Shown here: positions 20,777-32,882 of the stretch, one piece after another
Position numbering within the stretch: position 1 is the stretch's first letter
How the letters are laid out: the number at the start of each line of letters is the position of its first letter
Origin: Cantharellus purpuraceus
Lineage: Eukaryota; Basidiomycota; Agaricomycetes; Cantharellales; Hydnaceae
Direction of reading: 5' to 3'
Assembly (NCBI GenBank): GCA_025174535.1
Contig: JALBUN010000010.1
Location: 1,364,001 to 1,428,000, forward strand
DNA length: 64,000 nt
Translations under genes and position numbers: made by a program
The notes under the pieces: model-generated
What the model was told of the DNA's origin: nothing
Database searches by the model: none
The model's input: the letters and a program-made list of their open reading frames with translations, nothing else

Positions 20777-22123
20777 ATGGATCGCAGACGAGCGGGCCAG
20801 AAACGTCCAGCTCCATCAGAAGGTAACACAACACTGTAACATCGCCACCGAACACCAGATGAAATTATGTTCATGTTGCAGAAATACAGTGTTGGCAGAA
20901 CATTTGCGCATCGCTCGACCATTTGAGAAATTTGGCGGTCAACCCGGCCACTTCAGAGTCCATCTCGCGTGTGAACAGAATTATTAGTTCACTCTCTCCT
21001 GATGATCAGGTTTATGAGAGCCCCGATGCCTTGAAACACTCGCATAAGAAATTATTCAATGGTATCACTGAAATACGTGACTCAACGGAGAAAGAGACCA
21101 AGTTGGTTCCATAGCCCCGCTTTTTGTATTTTGCCTGACTCGCGATCATAGAGCTATTGATGAAGCCCTTGAGCAAGTGGGAATTCTACTAGCTCTTAGA
21201 CAAGCTCCAGAAATTGTACATCAAGGTATGGGGTCTATTCTATCTGATATACTCAGTATCCATCCTCCTCCAGAGAAGCGAATCAAACGTCCACGGCTGT
21301 CTTCACCCTCCTCGATACCATCAACACCACATAGAATGGCAACTCCCCCCATATCTACGGCTGTTCCTGTGCGCCCCTCTCAGGGGCTCCCTACGCAACC
21401 GGCCGTACCCTTTTCCCGAGAACCAAAAGCGCGACGCGAGGCCCTCGCGCGACAACTTCCCCTTCAACCTGGCCGCAAGGTTGCATTTCATCAGCCCATA
21501 ACAAAAGGCGCACCATTGCATACCAAAGGTGACCATGGCGGTGGCGATAATGATGGCGACACTTGGATATTAGCTGTTGTTAACAAATGCATAAATCAGG
21601 ACAAGAATCGGTTGGTTAGATCAATATCACCGTCTGGCCATCGATTCACGTTACATTTCAATAGATATGAAGTCCAGGACGCGGAAGAAGCGGAGGACGG
21701 GCAGCCTGGACAGTTAGTTGCCACCGTGAGGGTTCTTCATTCCTGCCCGACTCATTGTCTTTCTAGGTCATATAATACAACCTTGCGAAGCCTCATACCG
21801 CTCCCCGATCCATCAGCACTACCAAATAGTGCGAGTCATCCAAATTCTTACGAGGAATATGCCGTAGGGTCCATTGTTATGGGACTGTATCCGGACACAA
21901 GCTGCTTTTACCGTGCTGAAGTTGTTGCGGCGCCCCGAGATTCCCAGCCAGGCTCACGGGTACGTTTGTGCCATGTGGATGATACAGATCAGAATGGAGA
22001 CATGTTTTTATCTAGACGGGCACGTCTGCCAAAAATATGTATCGACTAAAATTCGAAGATGACGATGATCAAGTCCGGGCAGTTGCCTCACATTGGGTGG
22101 TCGAGTGGCCAGGACAGGTATGA
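20777..22123 (+). CDS. SAGA-associated factor 29 (SGF29), tandem Tudor
   Basis: SGF29 reads H3K4me2/3 through a C-terminal tandem Tudor domain and helps SAGA acetylate histone H3. Exons 20777-20822, 20882-21101, 21152-21610, 21665-21712, 21767-21959, 22016-22123; 357 residues. The N-terminus (MDRRRAGQKRPAPSE, then WQNICASLDHLRNL) is helical, followed by a Pro/Arg/Ser linker. The Tudor region begins GRKVAFHQPITKG and contains GDTWILAVVNKCI, TTLRSLIPLPDP, VMGLYPDTSCFYRAEVV and, after the last intron, YRLKFEDDDDQ ending HWVVEWPGQ. Without removing 21960-22015 the frame ends early at 22049, so that intron decides the C-terminus. It follows translin by 225 bp. Confidence 0.9.
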
Positions 22124-22851
22124 GGGGCAGCTGGGAGTGGTTGGGGAATCGAACTCGTATATATATCTCGTCGCCTTTGTGTATCGGCAATGTATATTTC
22201 ACATCTGGATTACTTCGCCTCACGTTGATGCCGCTATTGTGGATGTGCTTTACAATTCTGGGCAGGGGAGAGGGAAGGGCTAGTATGCCGCACGCATGCG
22301 ATACATCTGGCGGTCGTATTCTCCCCAACCTGACTAGTTCCTATATATAACGGTTTTAACTTGCTTTGGGGTACTTGAGGTTGAGATGGCTTAAGCTGAG
22401 GTTCAAAACCAGCACGCAGGTGGGTTGAGACATCGAACAGGACTCGCCAGTGCATACAACTGCCGGCCCACTGTCCAATTCGTAGCCAAACCTTACTATG
22501 AATGGTGGTCTATAGTAGAATACCCAGGTGCTTGTTGTAACCTACGAGGCTGCTGACACATTACTGTCCCGCCTCCTCTGCTTCGCCAATCTTCACCTTT
22601 TGCCCGTTGTGTGCGTTCTGGAGATTAGTTCTACTGCGGATGCTCTTTGTATTAGACAAAGAGGGATGTTGTCGACTACACATTGACATGTTGCCCTCGT
22701 CTGCTGGTTTCGAGACGCGTCGACTTGTATACACACCGCCAGCGCTCCAGCCCTCTCCTCTTTTTAAGTCCTCCCACCCAATATTGCCTCGGCGCGTGAA
22801 CCCCCCCGAGGCCCGACAGCTACCTTGACTCCATCCATCGCCCTTCTTACA
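22124..22851. other. Intergenic, promoter of the histone-fold gene
   Basis: No gene recognised. The last 110 bp before ATG 22852 are pyrimidine-rich (CCCTCTCCTCTTTTT and similar), a common feature of fungal promoters and 5' untranslated regions. Short overlapping frames on both strands have no family resemblance. Confidence 0.5.
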
Positions 22852-24470
22852 ATGTCCAATATTCTCCGTATTCCACCTCGACGCCCACCAACTACCACGT
22901 CCGGGGTGGACCTGGACATGCCGCAGATCATGACTATCAACCAGCTCACCGCCCCTTCAAGCGAGCCAGACTTCGAAGAGGACTACATGTCGGATGACGA
23001 GGAGGTCGACGAGATTATTGACGACGAGCCTCCTCCAGCGCCGCATAAGGTGAACGGCAAGGGCAAAGCAAAGGCTGCGTCCAACAACCATCCTCCCAGC
23101 GAGACTTCCGCTGCCCTGGAGGCCGAAAAACCTAAAACCGAGCCTGCACTTCCACCACTGCCCACCCGTAAGCCCGGAGAGACACTAGTTGACCAGCAGA
23201 GAGTCGAGAAGATTATCAAGGCGCACGGTGAGTTTGGGGGCCACACACTTGGATGGCAGCGTTTACGCGAACACAGGGGACATGTTGCCACCTTCAAAAG
23301 ACGCTGTGTTCTTGATATCGTTGGCTGCGGTACGTGTCAGTCGTGTTGGGGTTTCCTGATTGTCTCATTTACAGCGTGTCAGGAGGAGTTTGTCAAACGA
23401 CTGGCAGAAACTGGTTGTCGCTACGCTGCGAATGACCAACGTAAAATTATTGGCCAGCAAGATATGGGTGTGTCTTTTACATTGTCAGTCCTATGCACGC
23501 TGCTAAAGTCCTACCAGCGCTAGTTGCCCATGCAGACCGTGGCTATTCTTTCCTTCAAGGCACGCGGGTTCATCTCAATGTCCTCCATCCTGCTCATCCA
23601 CATTCCAGAGACCGTACCTACCGCGATTCCGCTGTCACTTGCGCTCCAGAAACACACACAAAAGGAGAACGAGCGCACTCTCATCGCAACGGAACTCAGC
23701 CAACCTTCACAGGCCATTGGCAATGGCACTTCTGCTCACTCACATAAAAAGCGCCAGCCACCCTTAACAAAGGCACCAATTCCTGCCAAAAGCAGGACGC
23801 GTACATCCGCTCGCCAGGCTAATGGACGATCCACGGCTGCGTCCACGTCCGCTTCGGCACCCGTATCAGCAGCCAGCTCTCCAAGACCTAAACGTGCAGC
23901 TGCGCAAAGAAGCCGAGGGAGTTGGGCTCAAGTAGATGAGGATGTGCCGGATTACGAGGATGAGGTGCCGAGCTATCCGCCGCCAGGAGGGCTGATGAAT
24001 GTTGACAATGAGGCTGTGCAGTACAAGTTGCCGCCGAAGCAGGGCTTCGGGAGTGTTGGGCCAGGAAGAGGGGGTATCATGAAAGGATTCGGGCCAGGCG
24101 CGTACGGTAAAGTGGGCGGACTGGCGCTAGGTGGTCCGACACGGTCTGCATCGGCGTCACCTGGGCTGGGTGGCCCTGGGTCAAGCCCCCAACACCCAAG
24201 GGGCCCGTGGGGGTTTCCACCGGAGCCACCTCGGTATGCTCTTGATGTGTCAGGTGATTAAGCTGACCCTGTGGTTGCAGCAATACAGGTCGAACGATAT
24301 ACAGTGATCGTACGGATGAGGAGGCACGTAAAGCGGCTGTGGAAGCTGAAGAACAGCTGAGGTACAAGCGTGCACGACAAAAACTTGAAGAGGAGCTCAT
24401 GGTGCAAGATGTGCCGGATGGACAACCACAACCACAACCACAACCACAGGAACGGACGTCGGATGCGTGA
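22852..24470 (+). CDS. Histone-fold protein, Dpb3/CHRAC (CBF/NF-Y) type
   Basis: Exons 22852-23227, 23277-23329, 23383-23467, 23518-23559, 23609-24233, 24281-24470; 456 residues. After an acidic N-terminus (EDYMSDDEEVDEIIDDE) a histone fold starts near residue 117 (RVEKIIKAHGDMLPPSKDA, FLISLAAEEFVKRLAETG, QRKIIGQQDMALVAHAD, YSFLQETVPTAIPLS). This order resembles the Dpb3 subunit of DNA polymerase epsilon and CHRAC chromatin subunits, which pair with a second histone-fold partner. A long Ser/Ala/Pro/Gly-rich tail follows, then a charged coiled coil (EEARKAAVEAEEQLRYKRA) and a QP repeat. The fourth intron uses a GC donor (GCACGC at 23560). The precise complex is inference; the tail is much longer than in yeast Dpb3. 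Confidence 0.8.
24418..24449 (+). repeat. Hexamer microsatellite (CCACAA)n in the histone-fold gene
   Basis: About five tandem CAACCA hexamers encode the Gln-Pro repeat near the C-terminus of the histone-fold protein. In-frame by unit length, so expansion or contraction would not shift the frame. Confidence 0.85.
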
Positions 24471-25439
24471 CGACGACGTGTAAACACGAAACATATCACA
24501 TAAATCATATTGCATAGTATTTTGAGCATGTCTACATAGATTGTATTGGGGACGCCTTAATGTCCATGTCCTTTATAGTTCCAAGTAGCTGCATAGTAGC
24601 GATCATGATAGATAGACCTTGTAACTGGACCCATTCATCGACCTGAACCATGACTCAGAGACGTCATGGTCGCCAATATCGCCAGACTGCATGTTAATTA
24701 AAACCGATGATTCTTGCTGTAGCTCTGCAGTCGATGCTTACTACCTGAGTACGGAAGTACTGATGGGTGGTGACCTTATATAAATGTACGTGGCCGTGAA
24801 GCTGCCATCTATCTTGGCAGCCACTAATAATTCAGGCCAACACCTCTTGCGCGTGCAACAGGAGAAGACGGGCACAGGTTGTTGTGGACTCTGGAGCTCC
24901 TGCTACCATCGCGTCACCTTGGACGAGCATCCATGAAGCTCTCGGGAATTGAACAACTCCTTTCCAGTTACTCGCTATTCGGCACTCGCCCTGGGCCTGC
25001 AGGTCTGGATATATGTCCTGTTTCTGATTCGAGAATAAGGAGGTTTTCCTGGTTTCCATGCCGGCGAAGAGTTTCCTCATGATGTAATCCCCAATCCCCG
25101 GTACAATAGTTGTCGACGAGGGAATAAGGTGAGTCCATTGGCCAGAATCCAGAAACGCAAGCTCTACACCATTAGGCCTCGTACGAGTCGCACGTTATGA
25201 ATGCGCCCCCGGGCCAAGCATGCGGCCCGCTGGCGCGTCACGTTGGCGCGTCACGTTAGAATAATAGTCACGCGCGCACTCTCGGGCTCAAATGTAGTCT
25301 TATCGGTTTAACGCATGCCGTGCATAGTCTGATTGCCAAGTCAATTGAAATTGGGCCTCTACAAAAGCCCCAGATGCTGTGATCTTGTTCCCCAAGTAGG
25401 GGCTTCTCTCTTGTCAACATTTACTTTTCTGCAGTCACA
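24471..25439. other. Intergenic, upstream region of the sugar transporter
   Basis: Nearly 1 kb without a recognisable gene. It holds TATATAAA at about 24776-24783, a CCCCGG core near 25207-25214 compatible with a carbon-repressor (CreA/Mig1) site, and a tandem 13-bp repeat at 25231-25256. All regulatory readings are tentative. Confidence 0.45.
25231..25256 (+). promoter_or_regulatory. Tandem 13-bp repeat TGGCGCGTCACGT x2
   Basis: Two adjacent exact copies of TGGCGCGTCACGT lie about 185 bp upstream of the transporter start codon. Each contains GCGTCACG, which resembles CRE/ATF-like or MluI-box cores. Function is not shown by the sequence. Confidence 0.45.
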
Positions 25440-28004
25440 ATGTCAATCCCCTCCCGTGGGTCGTCTCCTGCAGTGGATAACAAACAAGGGTTTAGAGGGG
25501 ATACCACACCACACTCTCAGCATATTGAAGGTGCTTATATCAAATCCAAGTCACCAGAAGAACGTCAAGCCGCCCTTCAAGCCGCTCTCAAGATAGATCC
25601 CGGTGTCAACCCATGGAGTATCCGGGCAATGCACTTCTATCTTATCGTATTATGTGTATTCTGCTGCTCTGGTGATAATGGTTTCGACGGCACTGTAATG
25701 TCTGGTATCAATGCCATGGCACAATACCAGTGAATGGACAAGTAGTTGCATACAAGTAGACCGAGTGCTCATTCGATCTTCCTAGGACTTATTTCCACAT
25801 GTCCTCAGTTGGGAAGTCAACCAGGTGCACGTCTATCACATCATGGACTTGCGAGTGTGTAGTTCTGACACAGTTGCAGCATCGTATTTGGCATTTTCAC
25901 GTTAGGATCGCTCACGGCAGCAATTCCTGCTGCCTATCTCCCCGACAAATTCGGCAGACGGTTTTCCATGTTTTGTGGGAATCTCTTCATCATCCTCGGT
26001 GCTGTCGTTACTGCCAATGCGAAAGACCGGTCGATGTTTGTCGGAGGACGCTATCTTACAGGTCAGTTAATATCACATCACTTGATGAGCTGGATCCTGA
26101 CATCAATCAGGTATCGGTTCATGTGAGTAGTCGGTTGACCCATTGTTTTACACACCCAGACTTTCCATACAGCTCTGGCCGCAACATCTGCCAAGTCGTA
26201 TCTCGCTGAAATGACTCCGCCTCATAGCCGGGGACGATACATAGGCCTTCTGAATTCATTGTATGTCATGCGATCATAATAACGGCGGTACTTGACATGT
26301 CTGGGTCATTTCAACAGCTTTTATGTTGGACAAATGACTGCTACCGGCATCATGGTAGCTAGTGGACGGTGGCAGAGTAATAGTTCATGGCGCGTACCAT
26401 TGTATATCCAAGTAAGTCTCTACTTTTTCAAGCGATCTGGTTTGTGAAATACGTCCTGCACAGTGCGGTCCCGCAGCTCTGAATGTTCTTTTCGTGTTCC
26501 TATGTCCAGAATCGCGGGTGTTCTTTCCTATTTTTGGTGGACAGTTTACCAACCATGTGTTTCGGCATATAGACCCCGTTGGCTCTACGCACACGGGAAT
26601 CCGGAGAAGGCGCGAGTCATCCTTGCGAAACTACACTCAAGTACTGGAGATAATAACTCCCCTCTCGTCAACATTGAAATTGAGGAAATCGAAGAGAAAG
26701 TCGCATTGGATGGTGCCGACAGTAAGACAATTGTTTCTTCACCAGTTTCCTCCCTGACATGCATAAGAGCGCTTCTGGGACTTTCGACCGCTATTCAAGA
26801 AGAAGCAGGATAGGCATCGTGCTTTACTGGTAGTCATGATCGGTGCGTCGATTCTTGTGCATTCTTATGCACTGCGAGCCGATTCCCTTGCATATGTCAG
26901 GTGTATTTGGACAACTAAGTGGAAATGGAGTAATGATTTACGTTTAACGCCGGCCTGATATTTTGGCTGACAAGTTTCAGTTAATCACGTATTTTTTACC
27001 TGTCTTGTTAGCAAACGCGGGGATCACGTGCGTTCTGACTGATTTTGAGAGCACAGCGACTGAAACTGATCCCACATTTGTTCCTTTAGTTCTCAAAACA
27101 AAAAGTTAAGGATAGTAGGCAATAGTTTGATTGAAGACTAATCCCAAGTATTCTAGACTCACACTCAACTTTGTTAACTCCGTTACGAGCTTCATCGGTG
27201 CATTAACCGTAAGTCAGGCTCTTTTATAGCTACTGTGCGCCACTTGACCACCTTGTACCTAGGGCTCTGCCATCGTAGATCACTTCGGCCGCAGACGTCT
27301 CACGTTAACCGCTACAGGAGCCCTTGTCATTCTCCTGGCCATCATTTCGGCCCTTTTGAGCAAGCCAAATATTAGCTCGGGGCGTTCGAGTGCTGGAATT
27401 TCCTTTATCTATCTCTTTATGGTCGTTTTCTCGTTCGGATGGACACCCATGTACGTACTGCTTACCGATTTCTTTGATATCAACATCCGTTCATCCTTGT
27501 GTAGACAAGCAATATACCCCGCAGAGATTCTCGGATATGAGTCGAGGGCAAAGGGTTTGTCGTTTCTGCTTGTTGTAGTGCAAGGTTCGTTGTTTAGATA
27601 TACTCATGACTTTTAAGCCTCACAAATTGTCAACCGTATCCAGCTGCGTCATGTATCAATACATTTGCCCTCCCTGTTGCGCTTCTTAGACTTGGCTGGA
27701 AAGGTATATTTTTTTAAAGCGAATCCTTCAACCGTAGCGTCGCCCTGACGTAATTTTCAGTTTACCTTATATTCCTCTTCTGGGATGCCTTTGAATTCAC
27801 TATTGTCTACTTTGCTATGGTTGAAACCAAGGGACTAAGTCTGGAACGTATGTGTTGTTGTACCTTTGAGTCATGCAAGTCCCTGATGTTATCACTCCTT
27901 CAGAAATTGACGAGGTATTTAACCAGTCCAATCCTCGGAAATACAGCATCGAGCATAGGGTCCGTGTCAAAGCCAAGCATATCACGGGACAACCTGGGGT
28001 TTGA
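25440..28004 (+). CDS. MFS sugar transporter (hexose/lactose-permease-like)
   Basis: Twelve-helix plasma-membrane sugar porter. Eighteen exons: 25440-25729, 25786-25824, 25880-26061, 26111-26122, 26173-26260, 26318-26411, 26464-26513, 26573-26721, 26768-26842, 26901-26929, 26981-27027, 27090-27104, 27157-27208, 27263-27450, 27505-27584, 27644-27703, 27761-27847, 27904-28004; 545 residues. Family marks in order: CSGDNGFDGTVMSGINAM, FGIFTLGSL, LPDKFGRRFSMFCGN, GGRYLTGIGS, PESPRWLYAHGNPEKA, FWDFRPLFKKKQDRHR, GVFGQLSGNGLITYFLPVLL, IVDHFGRRRLTL, GWTPIQAIYPAEILGYESRAKG and VETKGLSLEQIDEVF. It looks broken before splicing but is fully open after it. One donor (26514) is GC with a weak context. Substrate unknown. 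Confidence 0.88.
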
Positions 28005-28543
28005 AGTGTCCTCTGTGAGATTTGCATTATTGGGTGATACGAGTATTGTACGAATATCAGATGCGTGATACTGTACAGACATGCATTTTTATGTGAATTG
28101 AAGAGATCCTATGAATAAGCTGTAACATTGAGTATATACTGTAATGATCTATAGGGCGGCCTCGGTCCCAGGACAAGCTTGAAATGGCTCATCATAAGTT
28201 GACAGGCATAAATAGGCTGGTTCCACTCTTTTAGATTGTAGCAGGCAAAAAATTTCATGCATTATCTAAGTTTGCCTTGTTTATAGATTGTTACCATTGA
28301 TTCAATACGCGCATGTATTATGTACCCCGGCGGGTCCATTTTGACGGCACAAACAATTAAACAATCTTCTATTAATTTGCCCGTTCAGTGTGAACCTATT
28401 GTCTTGGCCAGCTTCACACATTGAAGCAATCTAGAACAACCCTTTTTGTGAGGGCTCCTGTGTCTCATAATTTGAAATCCATAACTACATTCCTCAGTGC
28501 GAAGATATATAGATGGGGATTGTGTTATTGGAAAAAGTGACAT
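28005..28543. other. Intergenic between convergent transporter and porin genes
   Basis: AT-rich, no gene recognised; contains both 3' untranslated regions. Confidence 0.5.
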
Positions 28544-29865
28544 CTATCCTTCGAAAGTAAAGCTGGCGCCAACCTACTTATTCAGTGAGTAGACACGTAA
28601 CGTAGTTGAGAATGGAATCAACCTTGTGGGCAGGGCCTGTAGGCGACGCCTCATTTAGTTTCTGCGTGTCAAGAGCAAGACCAAAAGCAGCTTTAACACC
28701 GGGCCTGTGCAACTTCATAAGCCGTAGAGACATGGAGACAGGAACATGATCAAACCTAAGTGCCTGGGTGTCTAGAAGGAACATATGGATTCAGCTATAG
28801 CCAAGTGAATAAAGCTTCGAGAACCTACAGCCAAGAATGAGTAGTCCACTGGAGTTTATCTGACAATATGCTTTAGCATCAAGAACTGATTACAAACATG
28901 ACTTATCACCTTTGCCTTGACAAAGGCAGCCGAGTCGAGATAACTAACAAACGTTGCCATATCACACTAGAGTGTAGATGAAGTAGAATAGATCACGTAC
29001 GCCTTTGCGCCGACTTCTAAACTGACATTACTGGTCGTTGCCTTGTGATCATAAACAGCCTTAGCGCCAGCTTCGACGTCACGGCTAACACGATGATAAT
29101 AACTGGCCGCAAAGGTATTGAAGTTACCTAAGCCATGGAGGGTGACAGCGTATTCTGGAGCGCTAAAGCCAGCGGCAGCCGCATAACGAGTGATCGTGCC
29201 ATCGGTGACGTTGTATGAAGCCTCAGCACCCAAGAGGAATCCATCGCGACCAAGAACGGTGTCGGCAGTGAACGTTGGACCCTTGGAGTTGGCTACGTGA
29301 AGATACGAAGATGGAACCTAGGTAAATCATGACCGTACTTTAAAGACATCGAGGAAAGCCCGTGAATGAAGTCCAGGTTGCTTGTAAACGGCATTGAGGA
29401 GAGCAGACTTATGACCCTTGTCAGGAAGGAGGGAAGTGGTGAGATCGAGTTTGAGACCTTTAGCGATCTGATTGTCGAGCTCGACTTGAGTGCGAAGAAT
29501 GTTGGAGGTAGTCCAAGCTTGGGTGAAGATGAGACCATTCTTGGGGTCAGCATACTTGGCCTCGACATCTCCGTTGATGTGTGACGTCTTGGAGTCGCGT
29601 TGGCCAGCGACCTTAAGAGATATACAAGGAAAAAGTCAGTTTTGGCTAGTAGGCGAAAAATCAGGTATGAGCGTTGGACCTTGAAAGTGACGTTAGACGG
29701 TGTCTTGGTCTTCACTTCTAGAGAAGTGCCGTGAATGGGGAAGTCCTTGCCCAGGAGGTCGTTTGAGCTTTTGCCTAGGTCCTGAAAACCATTACAGCTG
29801 GGGAAGAATGAATTATGGAATAGTCACACCTTCCAGGATGGCGGCACAGGTTGGGGGAGGGACAT
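28544..29865 (-). CDS. Mitochondrial outer-membrane porin (VDAC)
   Basis: Beta-barrel channel for metabolites across the outer mitochondrial membrane. Nine exons on the - strand: 29865-29830, 29781-29680, 29611-29339, 29281-29001, 28943-28910, 28859-28829, 28771-28756, 28704-28623, 28573-28544; 294 residues, in the normal 280-295 range. It opens MSLPQPVPPSWKDLGKSSND, with the amphipathic N-terminal helix, then LLGKDFPIHGTSLEVKTKTP. The central motif FKGPTFTADTVLGRDGFLLG is produced by splicing 29282-29338 at a CTCCAAG acceptor. GAEASYNVTDGTITRY and the end LRPGVKAAFGLALDTQKL are typical. Exon 7 is only 16 nt. Divergent from PPWD1 with 99 bp between start codons. Confidence 0.95.
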
Positions 29866-29964
29866 GATTAGAGTAACTAGAGATGATGAGACAAGGCAGT
29901 GAGGTGTTTTTTTTCGTTCGGTTACGTAATCAGTTGTCCATGTAAGCGTATCGATATACCGAGG
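29866..29964. promoter_or_regulatory. Short bidirectional promoter porin/PPWD1
   Basis: Only 99 bp separate the divergent start codons. It contains a T8 run at 29908-29915 followed by CG, the kind of poly(dA:dT) tract that excludes nucleosomes in fungal promoters. Confidence 0.5.
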
Positions 29965-32507
29965 ATGAACGACCGTGGCGAGGAGTCCATGCTAGGTAAA
30001 CGCGCCAGAAGTAACGAAGAAGCGGACAGTCAGTCTTTAGTTCCCTCAGGTGACAATAGCATGCAGCATGGGGACGACGACGACGACGACGACATCGGCC
30101 CAATGCCGATGTCTGTCTCCGCGGACAACGGTGAAAAGAAAAAACGAAAAGGTATATAGTCCTCGCCACGTCTCAATCCCATCTTATACTTGCGCTAGTT
30201 CTGCCTCATGAACGACTCTATCTGGACCATCTACCTAGTGCAGATCGGTATCACAAAAGCTTTATGCACAGGGATGTGATCAACTTCGTGACAGCGACCA
30301 AGTACGTATTTTGCGCTGTAAACTATGGCAGTCATTACAGATATTCATATAGTTTCCCACATCTCATAGAACCGACTTCATCATAACAACATCAGTGGAT
30401 GGTCATTTGAAGCTTTGGAAAAAACAAGAGACAGGAATTGAGTTTGTCAAGCATTACCGGGCACACCTCGCTCCTATCGTTGCTGTTTCCGCCAGTGCAG
30501 ATGGAACACTTTTTGCAAGCATTGCAGAGGATGGTACAGCTAAAATCTTTGATGTTGTGAATTTTGGTGTGTTATATGCATTTATTTCTTTGCTTCTCTT
30601 TCATTTTCTCTCTTAAGATATGATCAATATGATCAATTTGGGTTTCATGCCATTGGCATGTTGTTGGGTTCACCGTAGAGGCCAGGCGCAAGGACTTCTC
30701 GCCATGTAAGTGCTCTGGGCGACAAAATTGTCAGTCTTGTCAATCCCTATTAGTTCAGAAGCGAGCTCTGGCTACCTCAGGCTATACGACGGGCGAGGTG
30801 ATGGACAGGCCTTAAACATCATCGAAAAGCTGCATCGATACTCCGTGCATGTTATGACAGTAAGGTTTAAACACCGTTCCTTTTTTTACCGGGTTCAAAG
30901 ATATCACTGGTTAGTATGCAGATCGTTACGACACAGTGGTGTCTGCCGATGAATCTGGCTTTGTGGAATACTGGCAACCTCGCGAGCCATGGGAGCCCCC
31001 ACAAAATGTACCTGGTTTATGGGAGCTCAAGAGCTCAACGGATCTGTACGAGTTCAATAAGGTTCCAGCACGTGTCTCATCTCTAGTTTTCAACTAAAAC
31101 ATTTCCAGACCAAAAGCACTCCAACTTCCATATCATTCTCTCCGGATTGTTCTCACTTTGTCACGCTCTCTATTTCGGACCGACAAATTCGCGTGTTCAA
31201 TTTTCTCACTGGCAAAATGACTCGTAAGTATGACGAGTCACTCACAGCTATACAGGAGATGCAGCAGGCTGGCACTGCGGTGCATAAAGTGGATGACATG
31301 GAATTTGGTCGGAGACTCGCTGTGGAACGAGATCTAGAGAAAGATGGTGAAGGAAAGAAAGCAGCTGCTATGATGAACGCTGTCTGGGATGAAAGTGGTA
31401 GTTTCATTCTCTATCCAACTCTTCTTGGTATCAAAGGTACGTGAATCGTTCTGGGTGTTATTGTTGGAGTTTCACTCAAGAGTAACAAAGTCGTAAACAC
31501 TTACACTAATCGTGTTGTGCGGTTGCTTGGGAAGGACGAGACTGGTCGTTGGTTAAATCTAAGCCTTTACCAGGGTGCACCTGCAAAATTAGGGTTTAAA
31601 ACTGCGGTTTGGTGGTTCATCTCATGATTATCAGAACCCTTCTGAGCATGCATGATGATCTAGGCTATGGTAGCGTCAGCCAATCCAATTCTCGCGGATA
31701 GGGAGGCGCGCGATCCGACTTTGTTCTGCACTGCTTACAAGCGGCAACGATTCTACATGTTCACTCGCACTGAGCCCGAGTATGTAGTCTCCAGTTACTG
31801 TCTTTTCCCTTCCTGATCTTTAGGTCGTGCTAGGGACAACAAGGCACAAGGGGATCGCGATGTTTTTAATGAACGTCCCACACGCGAGGAACAAACCATC
31901 GCGTCCTCGCACCCAATGAAGGGATCTGCATTATCCGCGCTTGCTGATACAGCTGTTATACACACCACGGAGGGCGATCTACACCTCCGCCTCTTCCCGG
32001 ATCACGCACCAAAGGCCGTTGAGAATTTCGTTGGTCATGCGCGATCTGGATACTTTGAAGGTGTTATATTTCATCGAGTGATTCCGAAATTTGTGAGTCT
32101 GGCGAAAAATCATCTACAATAACATTCACAACACATTAGATGATTCAAACCGGCGATCCACTTGGGGATGGAACTGGAGGAACGAGTATTTGGGGTAAAG
32201 AATTCGAGGATGAGTTTGCTGATGATCTGAAGCACGATCGGTAAGCATTGTCCCTGACGATTGCATTTCTCTCTGATAGCTGGGTTTCAGTCCATACACA
32301 GTGAGCATGGCCAATGCAGGACCTAACACTAATGGCTCACAATTTTTCATCACCACAACGGCAACGCCTTGGCTGGACCGAAAGCACACCATATTTGGAC
32401 GTGTACTACAAGGCCTCGAAGTCGTCCATACAATTGAGAATGTACGAACTAACAAAGCTGATAAACCATATGAAGACATCAAAATTATCAATGTTGATGT
32501 ATCTTAG
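29965..32507 (+). CDS. WD40-repeat cyclophilin, PPWD1 family
   Basis: Nuclear peptidyl-prolyl isomerase associated with spliceosomes. Exons 29965-30151, 30199-30301, 30370-30566, 30618-30705, 30754-30859, 30915-31061, 31109-31436, 31491-31606, 31664-31779, 31834-32092, 32140-32240, 32291-32507; 654 residues. After an acidic start with seven Asp codons, [20 protein letters not shown] and [10 protein letters not shown] open the WD40 part (about 60-430; [38 protein letters not shown]). The cyclophilin domain (about 500-654) keeps [33 protein letters not shown] and [12 protein letters not shown], so active-site residues are present. The acceptor at 31833 (not the nearer AG at 31826) is needed to keep the frame. 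Confidence 0.94.
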
Positions 32508-32882
32508 AATTTATGTATGAATACGGCTGATGACCGTTTGAACTCTGAGCCCGTATTCACTAAGCTGGATGGAGCTATACCTACCCTACCTTTTTCAGTT
32601 GTACCTGGTCATATGTTGGTCTGGCTTCAGGCAACGAGCTCCCTCTACCTTACGCTAAATTCTCTTTAAACAGTCCCCAAGGTAACAATATGAGTGGTCC
32701 GCAACTAACTCCATTGGAGACGATACAAATTATTCGATGTGAGACGAAATGAATTCTTGCCTCTACATGTGACGGATTGACTCTCGGAATGTGATGGGCG
32801 AGGACAATAGAGAAGAGAAAGCGATGTAGGATGGAGACGAAACAGAAAGCGCGAGAGAGTTCGACTTGTCGCCACTAGGAAG
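32508..32882. other. Intergenic between convergent PPWD1 and cofilin genes
   Basis: No gene recognised; holds the 3' ends of both neighbours. Confidence 0.5.

Noticed and set aside
24077..24529. 150-residue - strand ORF over the histone-fold gene end
   Set aside because: Shadow of the spliced + strand exons; low-complexity Cys/Gly text.
25440..28004. Sugar transporter as a pseudogene because of many stops
   Set aside because: All stops fall in 17 short introns; splicing gives an uninterrupted 545-residue protein with all family motifs.
29282..29338. Porin intron 3 ending at the TAG acceptor near 29294
   Set aside because: It shifts the frame; the CTCCAAG acceptor gives the conserved FKGPTFTAD.
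29293..29715. Continuous - strand ORF across porin exons 2-3
   Set aside because: Wrong frame relative to the conserved porin sequence; produced by reading through an intron.
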